Source of the DNA: Rotaria macrura
Lineage: Eukaryota > Rotifera > Eurotatoria > Philodinida > Philodinidae
Reading direction: 5' to 3'
NCBI GenBank assembly: GCA_900239685.1
Contig: OENT01000147.1
Location: forward strand, 1 to 64,000
Length of the DNA stretch: 64,000 nt
Positions 35,951 to 50,200 of the stretch are shown piece after piece (within the stretch, counting starts at the first letter, position 1; each line of letters starts with the position of its first letter). The position numbers and the translations under genes were made by a program. Below the pieces are notes generated by a model. The model was not told the DNA's origin and searched no databases. It saw only the letters and a list, made by a program, of their open reading frames with translations.

Positions 35951-38900
35951 AATTTCTTCGTTTTTCTTTTTTTTCTTTTTTGTAATATATGATACATCTG
36001 TAATGATAGTATATTTCTTATCTGTATGTATATTATCTGTCTGTGACTGAGTGTATGCTCGTTTGTTCTTATTGCAAAGTTATTTGTAAATGATGTTGAG
36101 CAAAACCAAACAAAAAAAATTTAATATGTTATGCAGCGGAAATAAAAACAAAAAGATATCAATCATAATTATTCGAATAGGATTTTGTTGATATTTTCTC
36201 TTTTTATGCCTAATTATTTTTGAATAGAGAAGCACTGAGAACAAGTAAACATAGTGTGTTGTCACTATGTGTTATTTTCATAGAAACAGCTTCAACGCAA
36301 ATATAACCTAATCTATGATTTTAAATGTGAACATAAGGTTCAACTAGTGAATGTACATGTTAGAGATTCATCTGAAACAGTTTACGTATGTGTTATTTGC
36401 GGATATAAATAGTTTGATGAATAAGATTTGTATAAAGTACATGATTTGAAACTAAATAATAATAGTAACTATAATACAAATGAGACACAAAAAAAAGAGA
36501 AGAAAATCTACATAATTTATCAGCTTGTGCTTGTTTACGTGAATCTCAATAAAGTTTAATAGCTAGTTGGTTGGCTTCATAATCATTATGATTAACGAAA
36601 ATATTACTTATCTCGAATGAATATAATGTCAAAATAAGCTCCATGCAACAGAACGTCTACCGACATAAATTAATTGAATTTCTACTTCTTTGACTTTCAT
36701 ATTAAGCTTGTATCATTCTTTACGTATTTTAAAGTTGTCATTAACTGTTGAAAGAATTAACTACTCGATAGGTATCATCTTCAGATATTTAAATAAACGT
36801 CTATTACATAAGATGAACTTTATAAATAGTTCAATGTATTATTTTTTATAGAAACGTAATCTGCCAAATGAAATTCAATTGATATCATAAATAGTATCAT
36901 CTGATTATCTCGACATGCCGATGATGCATGCCATCAATAAATGACATAGTTTATTTTTCATTTAAAAATGACTCTAAAACACATTGAAATTGAACGATGT
37001 TACTCTTAATCGAGTTTATGTGACTTTTTGTGTAAATCTATGTAAGAGATATTTTTATGGTTTTTGTCTCCATCCGTTCGAATGAAAGAGAACAAGACTC
37101 TTGTCATACCAAGTGGTTACATCCTTTATCATACGGCACAATGAATAAAGAGAATGCATGAATTAAAACCATTCTCTGATGAAAAGTTTGTTGCTCCATA
37201 CAGCACGTCTATTATAAGAATCATCAGAACATTCACATAAAAGATATCCATCATCTACAGGCTAGATCCAAGACTTCGTTTTATAGTGCATCGTTTCCCA
37301 CATGTTCATGGTTGGTAGATTAGCAACTCTTGATTTGATCAACAGCTAAACATTTGTGTTAGAGATATTCAAAACAAATAGATTCAATACATAAGATGTA
37401 TCGATTATTCTGACAGTAAGAAGATCTAATAAAAATCTACAGGATCAATAATATAAAGTTTAAATTGATCTTATTCTAAAATTTTGTTCCATTCTAATTA
37501 CAAAATAAGTTTACATCAAAATCAACATCGTTCATATATGGATTTAGTTATGACAATAATCAATTTAGTGTTCATGTTCTATTGAGCTCTTTTCATTATG
37601 ATATTTTTTACTTAAATGAAAGTTTTTAATAATGAGAAACTATTCCATAATATTCTATTAGACTTTCTCCAATTACTGTACTGCGTATATTAAAAAAAGA
37701 ACATACTGACAATAATTATACATTCGATACTATTTTAGAAATTCTATTCTACTTCGTAATGAAAATCTATGATTCACATTTACTGAATTGGCTTTTCATT
37801 TATAAGTACGAGTCAAACTTTATCATCGAATATCATTGTTTAATTAGAAATAATAAGTAGCACTGAACCACTTTCATTCTACTACTGAGTATATTGAATG
37901 TAAAAATGAAACCTTTAGAAACTCGTATGCTTGTTGATCAGAGAGAAATCATTACAGATAATATAATCATGCAATTACTATAAATAGAAGATTCTACTCT
38001 TCATCCAACAATAATCCAAAGAGAATATTCGCATTCTTCTTCTTCTTTTCTTTCACATGATTTATCAACTGTAATACTTTTTACAAATTGCATCGCGATA
38101 AAAATACTCTTTTCAGAATTAAAAGACTAGAAAGATACCCATTTGCTTCGTGTATGCGCAAATATTAACTCCTCCTACTTGTTTTTTTTTCTTATACCTT
38201 CGATAATCATTGCATTCCTGAATCTACAAATTTAAGTTTCTATTGTTTTATTCTTAATCATTTAATGTTTTGATTGTGTAATTAATGTCTGCACGTCTTT
38301 TCCTACCGGTTAATTCTATGAAAATATGAATTTTTCAAGAAAAACAAAATTCTTAATAGATACCAAATATTTGTTTTCGACAATTCAGATTCTATTGAAT
38401 AGGTTACTAGTTTGTTTTAGGCAATCGTATCTGTCCAATGTGAGTCTTCTACTAAACGTTTTTAAAACTATAGAGATAAAAAAAATATCTTCAATACTAT
38501 TCACATTAGTAATGTTCTTTAAATAGTTTCTTATTAAACAAAACTAAATTAGGTGAAATTAAACTATTAATCATGAGACAATACCTCTCCATAACTATGA
38601 CGTCATAACTTTAGAGTAAAGCTATATTTTTTACTGATATGAAAGTTACTCGCCTAGAAAATCTTCTCTCTATCCATGGTCGAATAAATCGTCTAATCTT
38701 ATAAGAAAAAAGCGAAACAGACTTCTTTTCTTTCAATCATTAAAATAGAATAATACGTGAATCTAAAGACAATATTCCGTAATCTTTCCACTCTTCTATT
38801 TAGATGAATACCTATCTGCTTTCAAGTTTTAATTTTCTTGTAAGACATCTGAAAATTGATCGTCAGCCATGATTACTACTAACAACACTTGATTTACTAT

Positions 38901-39288
38901 AAATCAAACGAAAATAAATTCACGAGAATTCTTCAGTAAACGAATTAAATATGAACGAAGATAATTTATAGGGAATTTAAAAAAAATCGAACGATAATAA
39001 TAATAATAATAATAGCGATCAAGTTTTATGAGGACATTCTTTATTGATTAGAAAAGATTTTTGTTTTCATAAAAGGAACATTCTCGATTGTTTTCTAGAT
39101 ATTATTATGAATAAAAAATTTATTATATAAAAGAGAATTTCGATGAAAAGATATCCAATAGACACAAAGAACGTATAAATTTCATAGAGTGCAAACTGAA
39201 GACGTCTTCTCAGTTTATGATAGAAGAGAATCCTTCTTCTTTATTATTCCATTTTGATGTTATCATAGAATGCTTTATTTGTTTGCAG
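35951..39288. other. Gene-poor 3.3-kb region
   Basis: Very AT-rich; frames are 66 codons or fewer and none looks like a protein. A short (AAT)n run sits near 38997-39014. No RNA gene or transposon end could be supported. A TTTGCAG acceptor-like site closes it at 39288. Confidence 0.5.
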
Positions 39289-39315
39289 ACAACGTATTAC
39301 TTCTATATTAACAGC

Positions 39316-39950
39316 ATGATATTGACATTCGTTTACATGTTATTGTTGATCTGTTCAATAATAGTGAACAGTGATCAAAATGTCGATGGTTGTCTTTACG
39401 AGTCAATTCATTCAGGTCTGTTTGTGATTAAATGATTTTTTTATAAGGAAAGAAAAAATGAAACCATTACCTATACTTACAAATAGGAAAGAAATGTTAT
39501 GAGAAAGATCTTAATGGATTCGTTTGTTGTCTTCGTAAGTGACTTGAAGGTGTAAAATATTTCTTTTTAAATAAACGATGTATAATTATCGTAGTTAATG
39601 ATCGTTGTCAAGATGGTCGTTGTTATTCATTCGATATAACTGTAGCTTCGACTTCAATAGAAAATGAAAAATACCCTTTAGTTGCCATTGGTGTGACAAT
39701 ATTCTGTCTACTTTGCCTTGTCATTGGTGCTTATTATTGGCATCATAAACATATGGATAAGCTAATGTCGAAACCGATTTTGTTCGACACTATCTCAACA
39801 TCGTTCGATACTTCATCTGAAACGACTGATTCGTCACGAGTTCAAATATATTCATCATCATCATCATCATCATCGCCATCATCTTCGTCTTCAGATTCAG
39901 ATACGAGTATCAATTTTGAATTATCAACAATTGAGATATTGATCCATTGA
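39316..39950 (+). CDS. Small Cys-rich single-pass membrane protein (unknown)
   Basis: Three exons (39316-39415, 39487-39534, 39595-39950) join to 167 aa. Residues 1-20 are a clear signal peptide (MILTFVYMLLLICSIIVNS). A short ectodomain follows with six cysteines spaced GC-x8-GKKC-x8-VCC-x4-RC-x3-RC, which may form three disulphides. A transmembrane helix (VAIGVTIFCLLCLVIGAYYW) comes next, then a cytosolic tail with basic residues, many Ser/Thr and an acidic Ser-Asp run. I do not recognise the family; the layout suits a small type I receptor or adhesion protein. The tail is rich in casein-kinase-like Ser/acidic sites. All splice joins are canonical, and the small middle exon argues that the gene is real. 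Confidence 0.7.
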
Positions 39951-40272
39951 CCAAGTCTAAACACGATATTCAATGAATTTGAAAGAAACAAAAACAATTT
40001 TGTACATCAATTCTAATGATTTATTTTGCTTGTTGTGAATGTTAGAAGAATTTCTAATAAGCAGATGACAGTCTTATTTTTAATAAAATCTAGAAAATTT
40101 CTCAAAGAAAACAACGCAATGTCAAGTATTGTTGGAGTATTTCTCTTTTTTTCCTATTTACATATAAGCAGAACAAAAAAAAACATTTTATTGATTTAAG
40201 CTCGATACTCGCATTACTTTTCTTCTTCGTCGTCTCCTCTTTTCTACATTTCATTATTTATAATAAAAACCA

Positions 40273-41352
40273 ATGGCTCAACATCCATCAAATTTGACTA
40301 CAATCAGTAATTTAGGTATAGTTGTTAATAAATGGCAACATTTTCGTAAAACTGATGAACCATCACCGATTTTAACATTAGAAGAACAGCGAAATCAAAA
40401 TTACTTAGAACGGCATCGTATACTAACACCCAAAGTCGATCGATGTGTACAAGAATTAGTAGAACGCATGCATAAACAAAATTCAGCTCTCAATTTTGAG
40501 TTGTTTGAATCACCTGCTTCAAATTTATCATCTTACTTCATAAATGACAATAAAGAATTTTATTTTGATTTTTATCTTGCATGGAAGAATCCTGGTAAGA
40601 TTAAAATCGAAAGAGATCTTTCATCCATATGTTGCACAGTAAAATATCTTAATCGTAAAATATCATGGTCACGAGCTGAACAAAATCGTCTTCTAATATC
40701 GCATGTTAATAAACGATTTTGCTATTTAAATGGACGTGGTATGCGTGATTTATTTTTTGAAACACTCCACAATCTATCTCCTGATTTAATACGTCTTGAC
40801 TTTTTCGAACACCTTATCTATTTCGATTTGATCATTCCTCAATTAGCCGAGAAATATATTTGTCATGTAACACTCCTTCCATGTTTACGTTCAACACAAG
40901 AAAACGAAGTTTTACTTCCATTTGGTACACTCCGTTGGTATCCAAGATCGTTTTCATCGTTCAACGAGAACTCTCTTTTGACATTATTTCAGCAACCAGT
41001 ACAAAATATGGCAGTCCGTCGATATATGTCAACACAGGATGGTGTTGATGAATTAGGAAAAATCACGAAAATAGACCAACAAGAATATGCCCGCGTTCGT
41101 ACAATCATACACGAATTATTCGTAGAATTTACCGTGGAACAAATCGATAGTATTGAATTACTTCAAACTCTTTTTGAGAATGATCATGATGATATCAAGA
41201 AAACTTTCTTTATTCCACATCGATCAGATAGAAACTGTAATATATTCCCAGCCGGACAATTTTTATTGGATGATAAAAAAGCTCGACGATTCTTCAAGGA
41301 ATTCTTACAAACGAACATAAAAGAGCAACGTGATGTTCAAACAGATCATTAA
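40273..41352 (+). CDS. Intronless gene for a 359-aa protein of unknown function
   Basis: One uninterrupted frame from a clean ATG to TAA. Codon choice (CAA, GAA, AAT, CGT rich) resembles the confirmed exons nearby. There is no signal peptide or transmembrane segment. The translation is mixed alpha/beta with conserved-looking patches such as RILTPKVDRCVQELVERM, YFDFYLAWKNPG, LLPFGTLRWYPRSF and a C-terminal FPAGQFLLDDKKARRFF. I recognise no domain and will not guess a reaction. It stands out as the only long single-exon gene in a window where other genes of this size have at least four exons, so it may have arisen by retroposition. No poly-A tail or flanking duplication was seen. Confidence 0.75.
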   Translation: MAQHPSNLTTISNLGIVVNKWQHFRKTDEPSPILTLEEQRNQNYLERHRILTPKVDRCVQELVERMHKQNSALNFELFESPASNLSSYFINDNKEFYFDFYLAWKNPGKIKIERDLSSICCTVKYLNRKISWSRAEQNRLLISHVNKRFCYLNGRGMRDLFFETLHNLSPDLIRLDFFEHLIYFDLIIPQLAEKYICHVTLLPCLRSTQENEVLLPFGTLRWYPRSFSSFNENSLLTLFQQPVQNMAVRRYMSTQDGVDELGKITKIDQQEYARVRTIIHELFVEFTVEQIDSIELLQTLFENDHDDIKKTFFIPHRSDRNCNIFPAGQFLLDDKKARRFFKEFLQTNIKEQRDVQTDH

Positions 41353-42772
41353 CATACATAGTACTTCAAGTGCTTTTTCTTTGATGTTATGAAACAATGT
41401 GAATGAACGTTTTGCATGTTCTTGAAAGTATGAGACATAAATCTTATTGTTTTTCTATTTAAACATATTCTTATTCATACATGTATTTGAATGAGGCAAA
41501 ATCTATCGTACTAATCAACTCCAAAACTTGAATTTCGAGTAATGCACTAGTTTAAAAAGATTCAATACAATGATATAAAATATTTCGATTCCTATTTCTT
41601 CATCAGTCACTAACAGAATAATATTTTGTGGTCGAACGTCTAGCTAGCTCAAATGCAGTTATAACCATCAGCTAAACAATTCATCTTTCTATTGAATGTT
41701 AATCATGAAAAATAGTACACTTGAAAAGCAGTTAACATCATGAGTGGTGTTTATTTTTTCAAACAGAATGAAATGAAAATACATATTTGATGCTACTAAG
41801 AATAGAACCAGCTTCTTCATAATGAATTGGCACGTATGAGTATCATACTCGCGATGCATCGAATGACTAGCCATTGGACATAAAATAGCTATTAGACGAA
41901 TTTTGAATCGAGAAAACTTTAATCATTGATGGCTACGTTTCGAAAGAAAATTTAGTCATAGTGTCTTGATTATAATGTAGAATTGCAATGAAAAACTGTG
42001 TAGTTATTATTACGTTTTGAAAACTAATTGTGGTTAGCTATGTATATCCGACAGTGCGATACACGCGTCATATATATATATATATCCATATCTCGTATAA
42101 TTTCCTTGTTCACAAACCATATGAGCATGAGAACAGGTATTTGATTAGAATGAGTCGATAGGAATTTTCGAATTACGATCAATAACTTCTATCCTGATAG
42201 ATCCTAGTTAGATTGATGCAACTGAAACTATTCCATAAAATTCTGATTACCTATACACAATTCTTATCGTGATAAGTCTATCATAATAATAAGATAGGAA
42301 AATGAACAACTTCGCATGATTGTATATTACCTGTTGTTAAAGTAATCAGTAGATTCATAAAACTTCGATGTTTCACTTTTTATGATCCCAAAGACATGAA
42401 AACAACAGACCCCACTCAACAGGACGCATTTCTAATTTAAATCTTTTCTTTCTGTTGATTATGCTTGAATGAAAGCGACATCTTATGAACAAGCGAATCT
42501 TCTCATACATATATTCTGTATTTCTCAGATTATCAATAGAAAAGTAAAACTGTTTTCAATAGTATTCAATAGATTGAAAAAACGTTCATGTCGACCGTTT
42601 GTCTCTCTAATCGGATAGATGAAGGTTTCATTGAGTTCTTCATGGCCGACGATTGGTTAGGTCAAAACGACTGTATGAAAACCCTAACTGTTGAGATAGT
42701 CAGATGATCATATTAATTTCGTTCAATGCAAGAATATTTCGAAATGTAACAATAAGATGTTTTCTATTGTAG
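41353..42772. other. Intergenic region with a short (TA)n run
   Basis: No coding signal on either strand. A (AT)n run lies near 42070-42083. The right end is TTTTCTATTGTAG, an acceptor-like AG at 42772 followed by a T-rich tract and the S11 start codon. Confidence 0.5.
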
Positions 42773-42812
42773 ATCTTTTTTTGTCGTTGCTTTCCATCAT
42801 CATCGACCAATC

Positions 42813-43476
<664 letters not shown>

Positions 43477-44196
43477 AAGAAAATCGAAAGATCCATTAGA
43501 TCAATCACATTGCAGCAAAGCGAATCTAGTGTTATTTTCTTGTGTTTGTTTTAATATGCTGTTTATTGTGATGATTTATGTCTCATGATGAGAATAAGAA
43601 TTTGAAAGAAAAGAAAAACAAGATGAAATAATATAACATCAATGTGCAGAGAAAAAAAAACAATCTTTTTTTCTTTTAGATGATTTCTTGTTTAGTTGAA
43701 AAAGATGTAAATTCCATATTGCTAAACAAGTCAGCTATTCAATGTCAATTCCTACGAGAAAAAATGTGACTAAACGCTCCCATCGAATGAGTCAATGGTC
43801 TGTTGACTTTTTCTTCTAGTTGTGGAGAAATTTCTTTCTAATTTCTGTATCAATTCAAGAGAAAAAAATAATCAAATAGTGTGACACACTTTTACTTGAA
43901 AGTATGATGATAGTGCAGTGTTTTGTTTTGCTTTCTGTCATACGCAAATTTTGTAGTAGATAGTAGCGCTCCGAAACATATAACCCGATCTGTCTTTTCT
44001 TTTTTGTCTCTCACTTTTTTCTATTTGACATCATATGAGTACTGCGCTTACTTTTTTTTTCTTTTTTCCTTCTCGAATGGCTATATATGTCTTCACTTAC
44101 ACAAAGCAGACGTGTATTGTGTAAGCGCGTGCTTTCGACGATTATTACTAATTTTGTTGTGCTGCTGAATTTTATTTCGCACTTTATTCTATATAG
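43477..44196. other. Short intergenic region
   Basis: Between S11 and the NBR1-like gene. Frames of 81 codons or fewer, Phe/Cys/Tyr-rich, with no domain. T-rich tracts close to its right end finish in ATATAG at 44196. Confidence 0.5.
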
Positions 44197-44263
44197 AAAT
44201 ACTTCTAACTTGTTTTTTTTCAAAGATCTATTCATTGTTCAACTTTTGTAATAAAATTAATCA

Positions 44264-47200
44264 ATGACTTCCACTGATCAACCTAACACAACTCCTGACA
44301 AGAGTGAACGACAACCCGTTGAAGTCACTGATTGGGATGGATTAGTTCAATATGTAAATTTATTTCTTGACTTAATCAACATACATATGTATATAAGTGA
44401 ATTTCTCTTTGTTGTTCATTGTTTTAGACTCAAGTTCTATGCCCAAGTACGGATAATAAAATAAAAATATGTTTAATTGATGAAGAAAACGAAGAAATTT
44501 GTGTACAAACTAAAGATGAATTTGATTTAAACGTTAAAGTAAATAGATTCAGAACCGTTTTTTCTTTGCTTCTCCCTACTATTCAATACAAATAAAATTA
44601 TTATTTGCTTTTTTTGAAGTATGCAAAAGATCATGGTATTAAATCTTTAACACTTGTAGTCTATATTGACGATAGACATATATTCAATGGAATATATCAT
44701 ATCGACAAAATTACATTTCCCGTTGATAAATTAAAATTACTTGAAGATAATATTCTCACTGAAAAATGGTACATACCAGTCAAATATGATGAAGCATTGG
44801 GCATTTGTCTCACAACAGCTATTAAAATAGCACAAGAAGGTATAGAATAATACTAGAGCGAAAAAGAAAGAAGTCTTGTTTTTTAAATAAATATTCATTT
44901 TCTAACAGGTAATCTTGAAGATGATGTCAATTGTAAACGATTTGTTGAAAATATTGTACCAGATGCATTGTATAAGGTAAATATGACGAGAAACAATTTT
45001 GATTTAAATCTATGAATTTTAGTTACAAACAACTAAATCAGTTTCTTCATGGCCACGCGAAGTTCAATGTGGAATATTTGAAATGATCGAGTTATTTATT
45101 GATCTAATTGGTACTCGTCTCCGTTATCCACCTGTACCAATTAACTTATTGAATGCACTTGCTCTCGTTCGTATATATGCGTAGTTAGCCTATTCTTTTT
45201 TATCTTTAGAAGGATTTTTTTCTAAATTATGAACATTAGACATTCGATACCAGTACACCATTTTCTCAAAAACATAAGAATGAATCATTACCATCACGTC
45301 GAATATATGCATTGAAAGATGAAGAATTCTTACGTGAAACTATTAGCAATGAATCGTATGGTTGGCTTCGATCGGTTCTTCAACGTGTAAGTTTCGAAGG
45401 AAAGAAAAACATAAATGATTCGCCAACACACGAATATTCTTCTTTTGTTTACAGTTTATTGCACAAAATGGTTTGCATAATATTCGTTTACAATTCGAAT
45501 ATATCGATTCTTCGAATTCAAAAACAGCTGTCAGGGTTTGTTTAAAAGATGTTTTTTCTTTTCTCTCTAGGGAAGGACGGATCGTTTAGAATTAAATAAT
45601 GCTGGCAAACATCCTAAGAATTCGTAAAAGATATTCTAAAAATATATATTTGATATCTGAGAATCTTTGAAAAGCGCCATAGAAAGAAACTTCAATCGAT
45701 ATATAGAATATTCATGAATAAAAGTGGATATTGGAAAGAGTAACGTTTCCGAACATAGAATATCATGATGATAAATAAGAAAAGTTGAATAGTGTTGCTA
45801 ATTAGATTTTATGATTTGTTTTAGGAATATAATTCATTGCTTAAAGTTTTCTCCAAATGTAATGTTTGTATAAATCCTCATCGTTTTCATTTGATATTCA
45901 CTCGACCTATTCGACAAGCAATTCAATATCTTCAAACGCAAAATACAACTGATGAAGTAAGAAAAAGATAGATTTATACTAACTACTAGTTTGTTTTTAT
46001 TTCCATACATTTCTTTTTCTAGTTAAAAGAATTATACGACACATTGATCGATATTTGCTATAAATATGAATTAATAGACGAAACATTTAAATTACGATCA
46101 TTACCATATGCTTCAAATCAAGATGAAACCTCATCAATATTTGTCGATAGTTGTTCAGAAACAACACCACTTATTGAGGTAAATATTCAACGAAAGAAAA
46201 TCGTTATCATACAAAATTCGCTACTCGACAGAGAACGAATTTTGCATGAGATTGATGTTAGTGTATGAATCATTCTTCATCTTGTAAGTAACTAAAATAA
46301 TTTTCATCCGTATGCCGATATTGACTATAAGCGACAAAAAATAATGCCACTTCATTTCTCTTATCCTTGAAAATTGACCTCAAGCTATAGATAGATTAAA
46401 GGTGCATAGAATTTTTAAATATATACCATAATCTTGTCGGTAGTTGTTAAGTAAGACAAAATGTAGAAAACGTATTTTTTTAAAACTTCGGATAATGTTT
46501 CGTTTTATTTGTTTTTTACAAAAACACATAAAATTCTTAATATGTGCATATGAAAATAAGTAAAAGAATATTGTGTTATGTTTGTTTTTATTTTGTCGAA
46601 TAGTTTTCCAGACGAAACGAAAAACAGGAGGATAATGATTCAGAATGTAGCTAGCTCATTTGAGAAAATTAAAAAATCGTAAGAATTGAAAAATAGTACA
46701 ATTTCAAATAATAAGATATAGTTTACATGATTTGACTATTGATAATTTCTACCATCCTTATCATCTTCTAGTATTAGTCGAAAAAGAGAAATGTATTTAT
46801 TGCCGATACAAATCCGTACACAAAAGCAAATAGATGTGTTCCATCATAATCTGATACGCTCGTCCTTTTCGATAGAGCTTTTGCTATATGGCAAAAGTAG
46901 AAGAATTTTCGCAACATTTTCCCCCGAAATAGGATTCTCATCAGTTATTATGAAACAAAACAGATGTCAAAGGCATATTAGCGATGAAACTAAAAGAGAT
47001 CGAATATATATAGCATGTCTTACAATGAGTAACGTGAGCTCTGGAAATTCTAGATTCACGTTTCATTTACTATGAGATCTAAAAACTTCGCATTTTAATG
47101 TTCATTTTATTCTACGGACACTTTTAATTATGCTTCTCTGTGAATAATATCGATTGTCTACCTATGTTATCTTAATTAATACGAAACTTTTCTCATGTTT

Positions 47201-50200
47201 GAAATAATTCTATTCAAGTTGATTTTTTTGATCGAATACAATTGTTTTATTTCCATAGGCTTCAACTCCGGTGCAACGCAAATCTAAACATAAAGACTGT
47301 TATGAAACTCTTGCTGAAAATATTCATGCAATGACTATGCAAAATAATGATGCTGAAAGAAAAGTAAACAATTATATTTAATAAATGATTTTGTTTTTTC
47401 GAACAGAACTTTTTTGGTTTTCTATGTCAAGTACATTAAAAAACAACGAACCGATGAGCAAACATCGGCATCAGTGTTTCATCATAATTCTATCATGGAT
47501 TGTATTGATGTAAGATAAAATAATAACTAATGAAATATATTCAATATACGATATGAATGTATTATTTTAGGAATTATTAAATTCAACAGAAAAGAAGTCA
47601 CTTAAACGAAAACATCATCGTGAGCAACAACGTACAACGTTAATGTCTATAAATAGTGGTCATGTAACGAAAAAAGATATCAAACGATCAAATACAATCA
47701 CATTTCCAGCGACTATTAATTACGATCGGTATGTATTAAATTTATATTTGTCTGTCTTACGTTTCACCGTTTGGTTGTTTTAATATTAGATCGAATCCCG
47801 ATGATATTCTCCGTTATTTTGCACCAATGAAATCAAAAATTGCAACTCTTTATGATCATCTTCAACTAGCTACATCTCAAGGAAATTTACGTGAAGTATT
47901 GAAAATTGAAGAAAAAATTAAATTACTTCGGTAAGATAAAAAGCAACATAAATTTGTTTGTTCACTGTTATCAATCAAATTCTAGCCCATTTTCTGCACG
48001 GTTCATTGCGGATGAAAATACACCAGACGGTACAACAATGAAACCTGGGAAAATATTTCGTAAAGGTTGGGTTCTTCTTAATGATGGTTCAATGCCATGG
48101 GATAATCATGATATTCAATTGATTAATTTAACTGATGGTATTCAAATTCTTAAACAACCTATTATTCCAACAACAGCTCCACATTCACGTGCTGTCATTA
48201 CAGTTGATTATATGAGTTCAACTGAACCAGGTACATACGAAAGTAAATGGATTCTTGCCTATCGCCAACAAACATTTGGTCCGATGATTTGGTGTTCGAT
48301 TGAAGTTTGTCAATGGTCTTTTCTTGAAAATGAAATTCGTAAGCGTTTGAAAGCGAAACAATAGTGAGAAGAAGGCATGTTATTTTTCGATTTTTTAAGA
48401 ATCACCAACCAACACAAGTTCATTTAATGACTTTGAACATGTCGATGTACCATTACCAGCTTGTTTTGATTTATCTAAACCGTATCAATCGAAAATGAAA
48501 ACATCAATCAGCAATTCAATGCATGTAAGTTTGAATGGTGACATATGAAACACAATCGAATAGGAACAGGAAATAAAAGATTGCTACTATAGAATCTTAA
48601 TGTAGAATCGTTTGACTACCATTAAAATTTTATTGAAATCTAGTAAAGTATTCATTATCAGTTGATATACGTTCTCTCTTTAGATAGTTCATATAACGTA
48701 AATTCAGATATTTTTCTTTTGCTTGAAATTTATCGATTGCAATCAAGCGTGACCTTTTTGCTTTTTTTTTATCGAATCTCACGTATTTAATGAAATACAA
48801 TTAAAAATAGGTGTTGATGTGTAATATGGGTAGAAATTGTTACCCATCTCCGTTTCCCTATTCGAAAGCATGACAGAGAAATTAAATATCAATTGATTAT
48901 TGCAATGAAGAACTAATTAATTGATTGATAAATTAAGTATTAAGTCTGTGTTGAGTAATTCATTTGATGAACCAACACCAACAGCTGCAAGAGATACTCC
49001 CAGAGTTCATGCATAATTAAAATCTAATTGAAATTTAGATAAAGTATTTACTTATTGAAGTACTATGCCATAAAGTTAACAAAGGAGATGGAATACGCCC
49101 CAATATACATGAAACGGATCAGTTTTTGTGACATTAAACAACAGTGAAAATAACGCGTTTCACAGATTAATCCTACAGGGATTACACTAACAGCTGCTTT
49201 TTATTGTTTTCAGAAATTACTTATAGTCAATACAGACTTTTTTTGTTGACTGGACAGATTTGTGAAATATATATTCATTTTTTACCAGTAAATATTCTCT
49301 TATACGATATAGTTGATGGACGCTTAACACCTTGTAATAATCTTATGACAAAGAAATATATTCATAAAATCACATGATAATTGTCATATTGTGAAATAAA
49401 CTTCTAGATTAAAGAATGTTTTATTTGCTATAACATCACATTTCATGTTTATTCAATCGCTCGAAAATTACACAAAGAACTTTTCTATTTCTTTTTTAGT
49501 CAAGTTCTCTTTCACAAGTTGATGATACAGCAGAATTACTATCAACATATATGAATACAGTTGAACGTAAGTTGAAACTTCTTTGTTGTTCAATATCTTT
49601 ATTAGTTTTGCATTGTTTTTTCAAGTTGATGATACTCAAAGTTTATGTCAAAGTGATACGGATAGTCTTGCAACATTCGTACCTTCAACACCAGTCACAC
49701 CTCAAGTCAATGAATTATTTCCTGAGAATGCATCTGAAATAATTGAATTGACGCCAACATCTTTAGAAAATTCAACAATAACACCACCTGTAGTTTCTCA
49801 AAATAACGAAGAAAATTCAGCTGCACGATTGAAGTATTTGAAGACTAAAATATTTTATTTGAAATCCTTGTCTTTGTATAACATTGCTTTTTCATATTAG
49901 TCAATCATTGGATTTTGTTGATACGGTAGTTACAAATATTTTTACCGTTGCTAAACAAGCTGGTTCAACAGCAAAAGCTATTTTTCATACACTACAAGCA
50001 TACGATGAAGTATGGAAAAGAATAATATATTGAATAGGAGAAAAAGAATTCATAAATTTTCTGTTTTCCTGTACTTGTTAGCCAAGTATACCAAAAGCTC
50101 CAGTTGTTGAAGAACAAGAAAAGCCGATATTAATCAATACGTTTCATACAAATTCAACACATACTCACGGCTTTACCGGAAATATTAGTGGCAGTACAAC

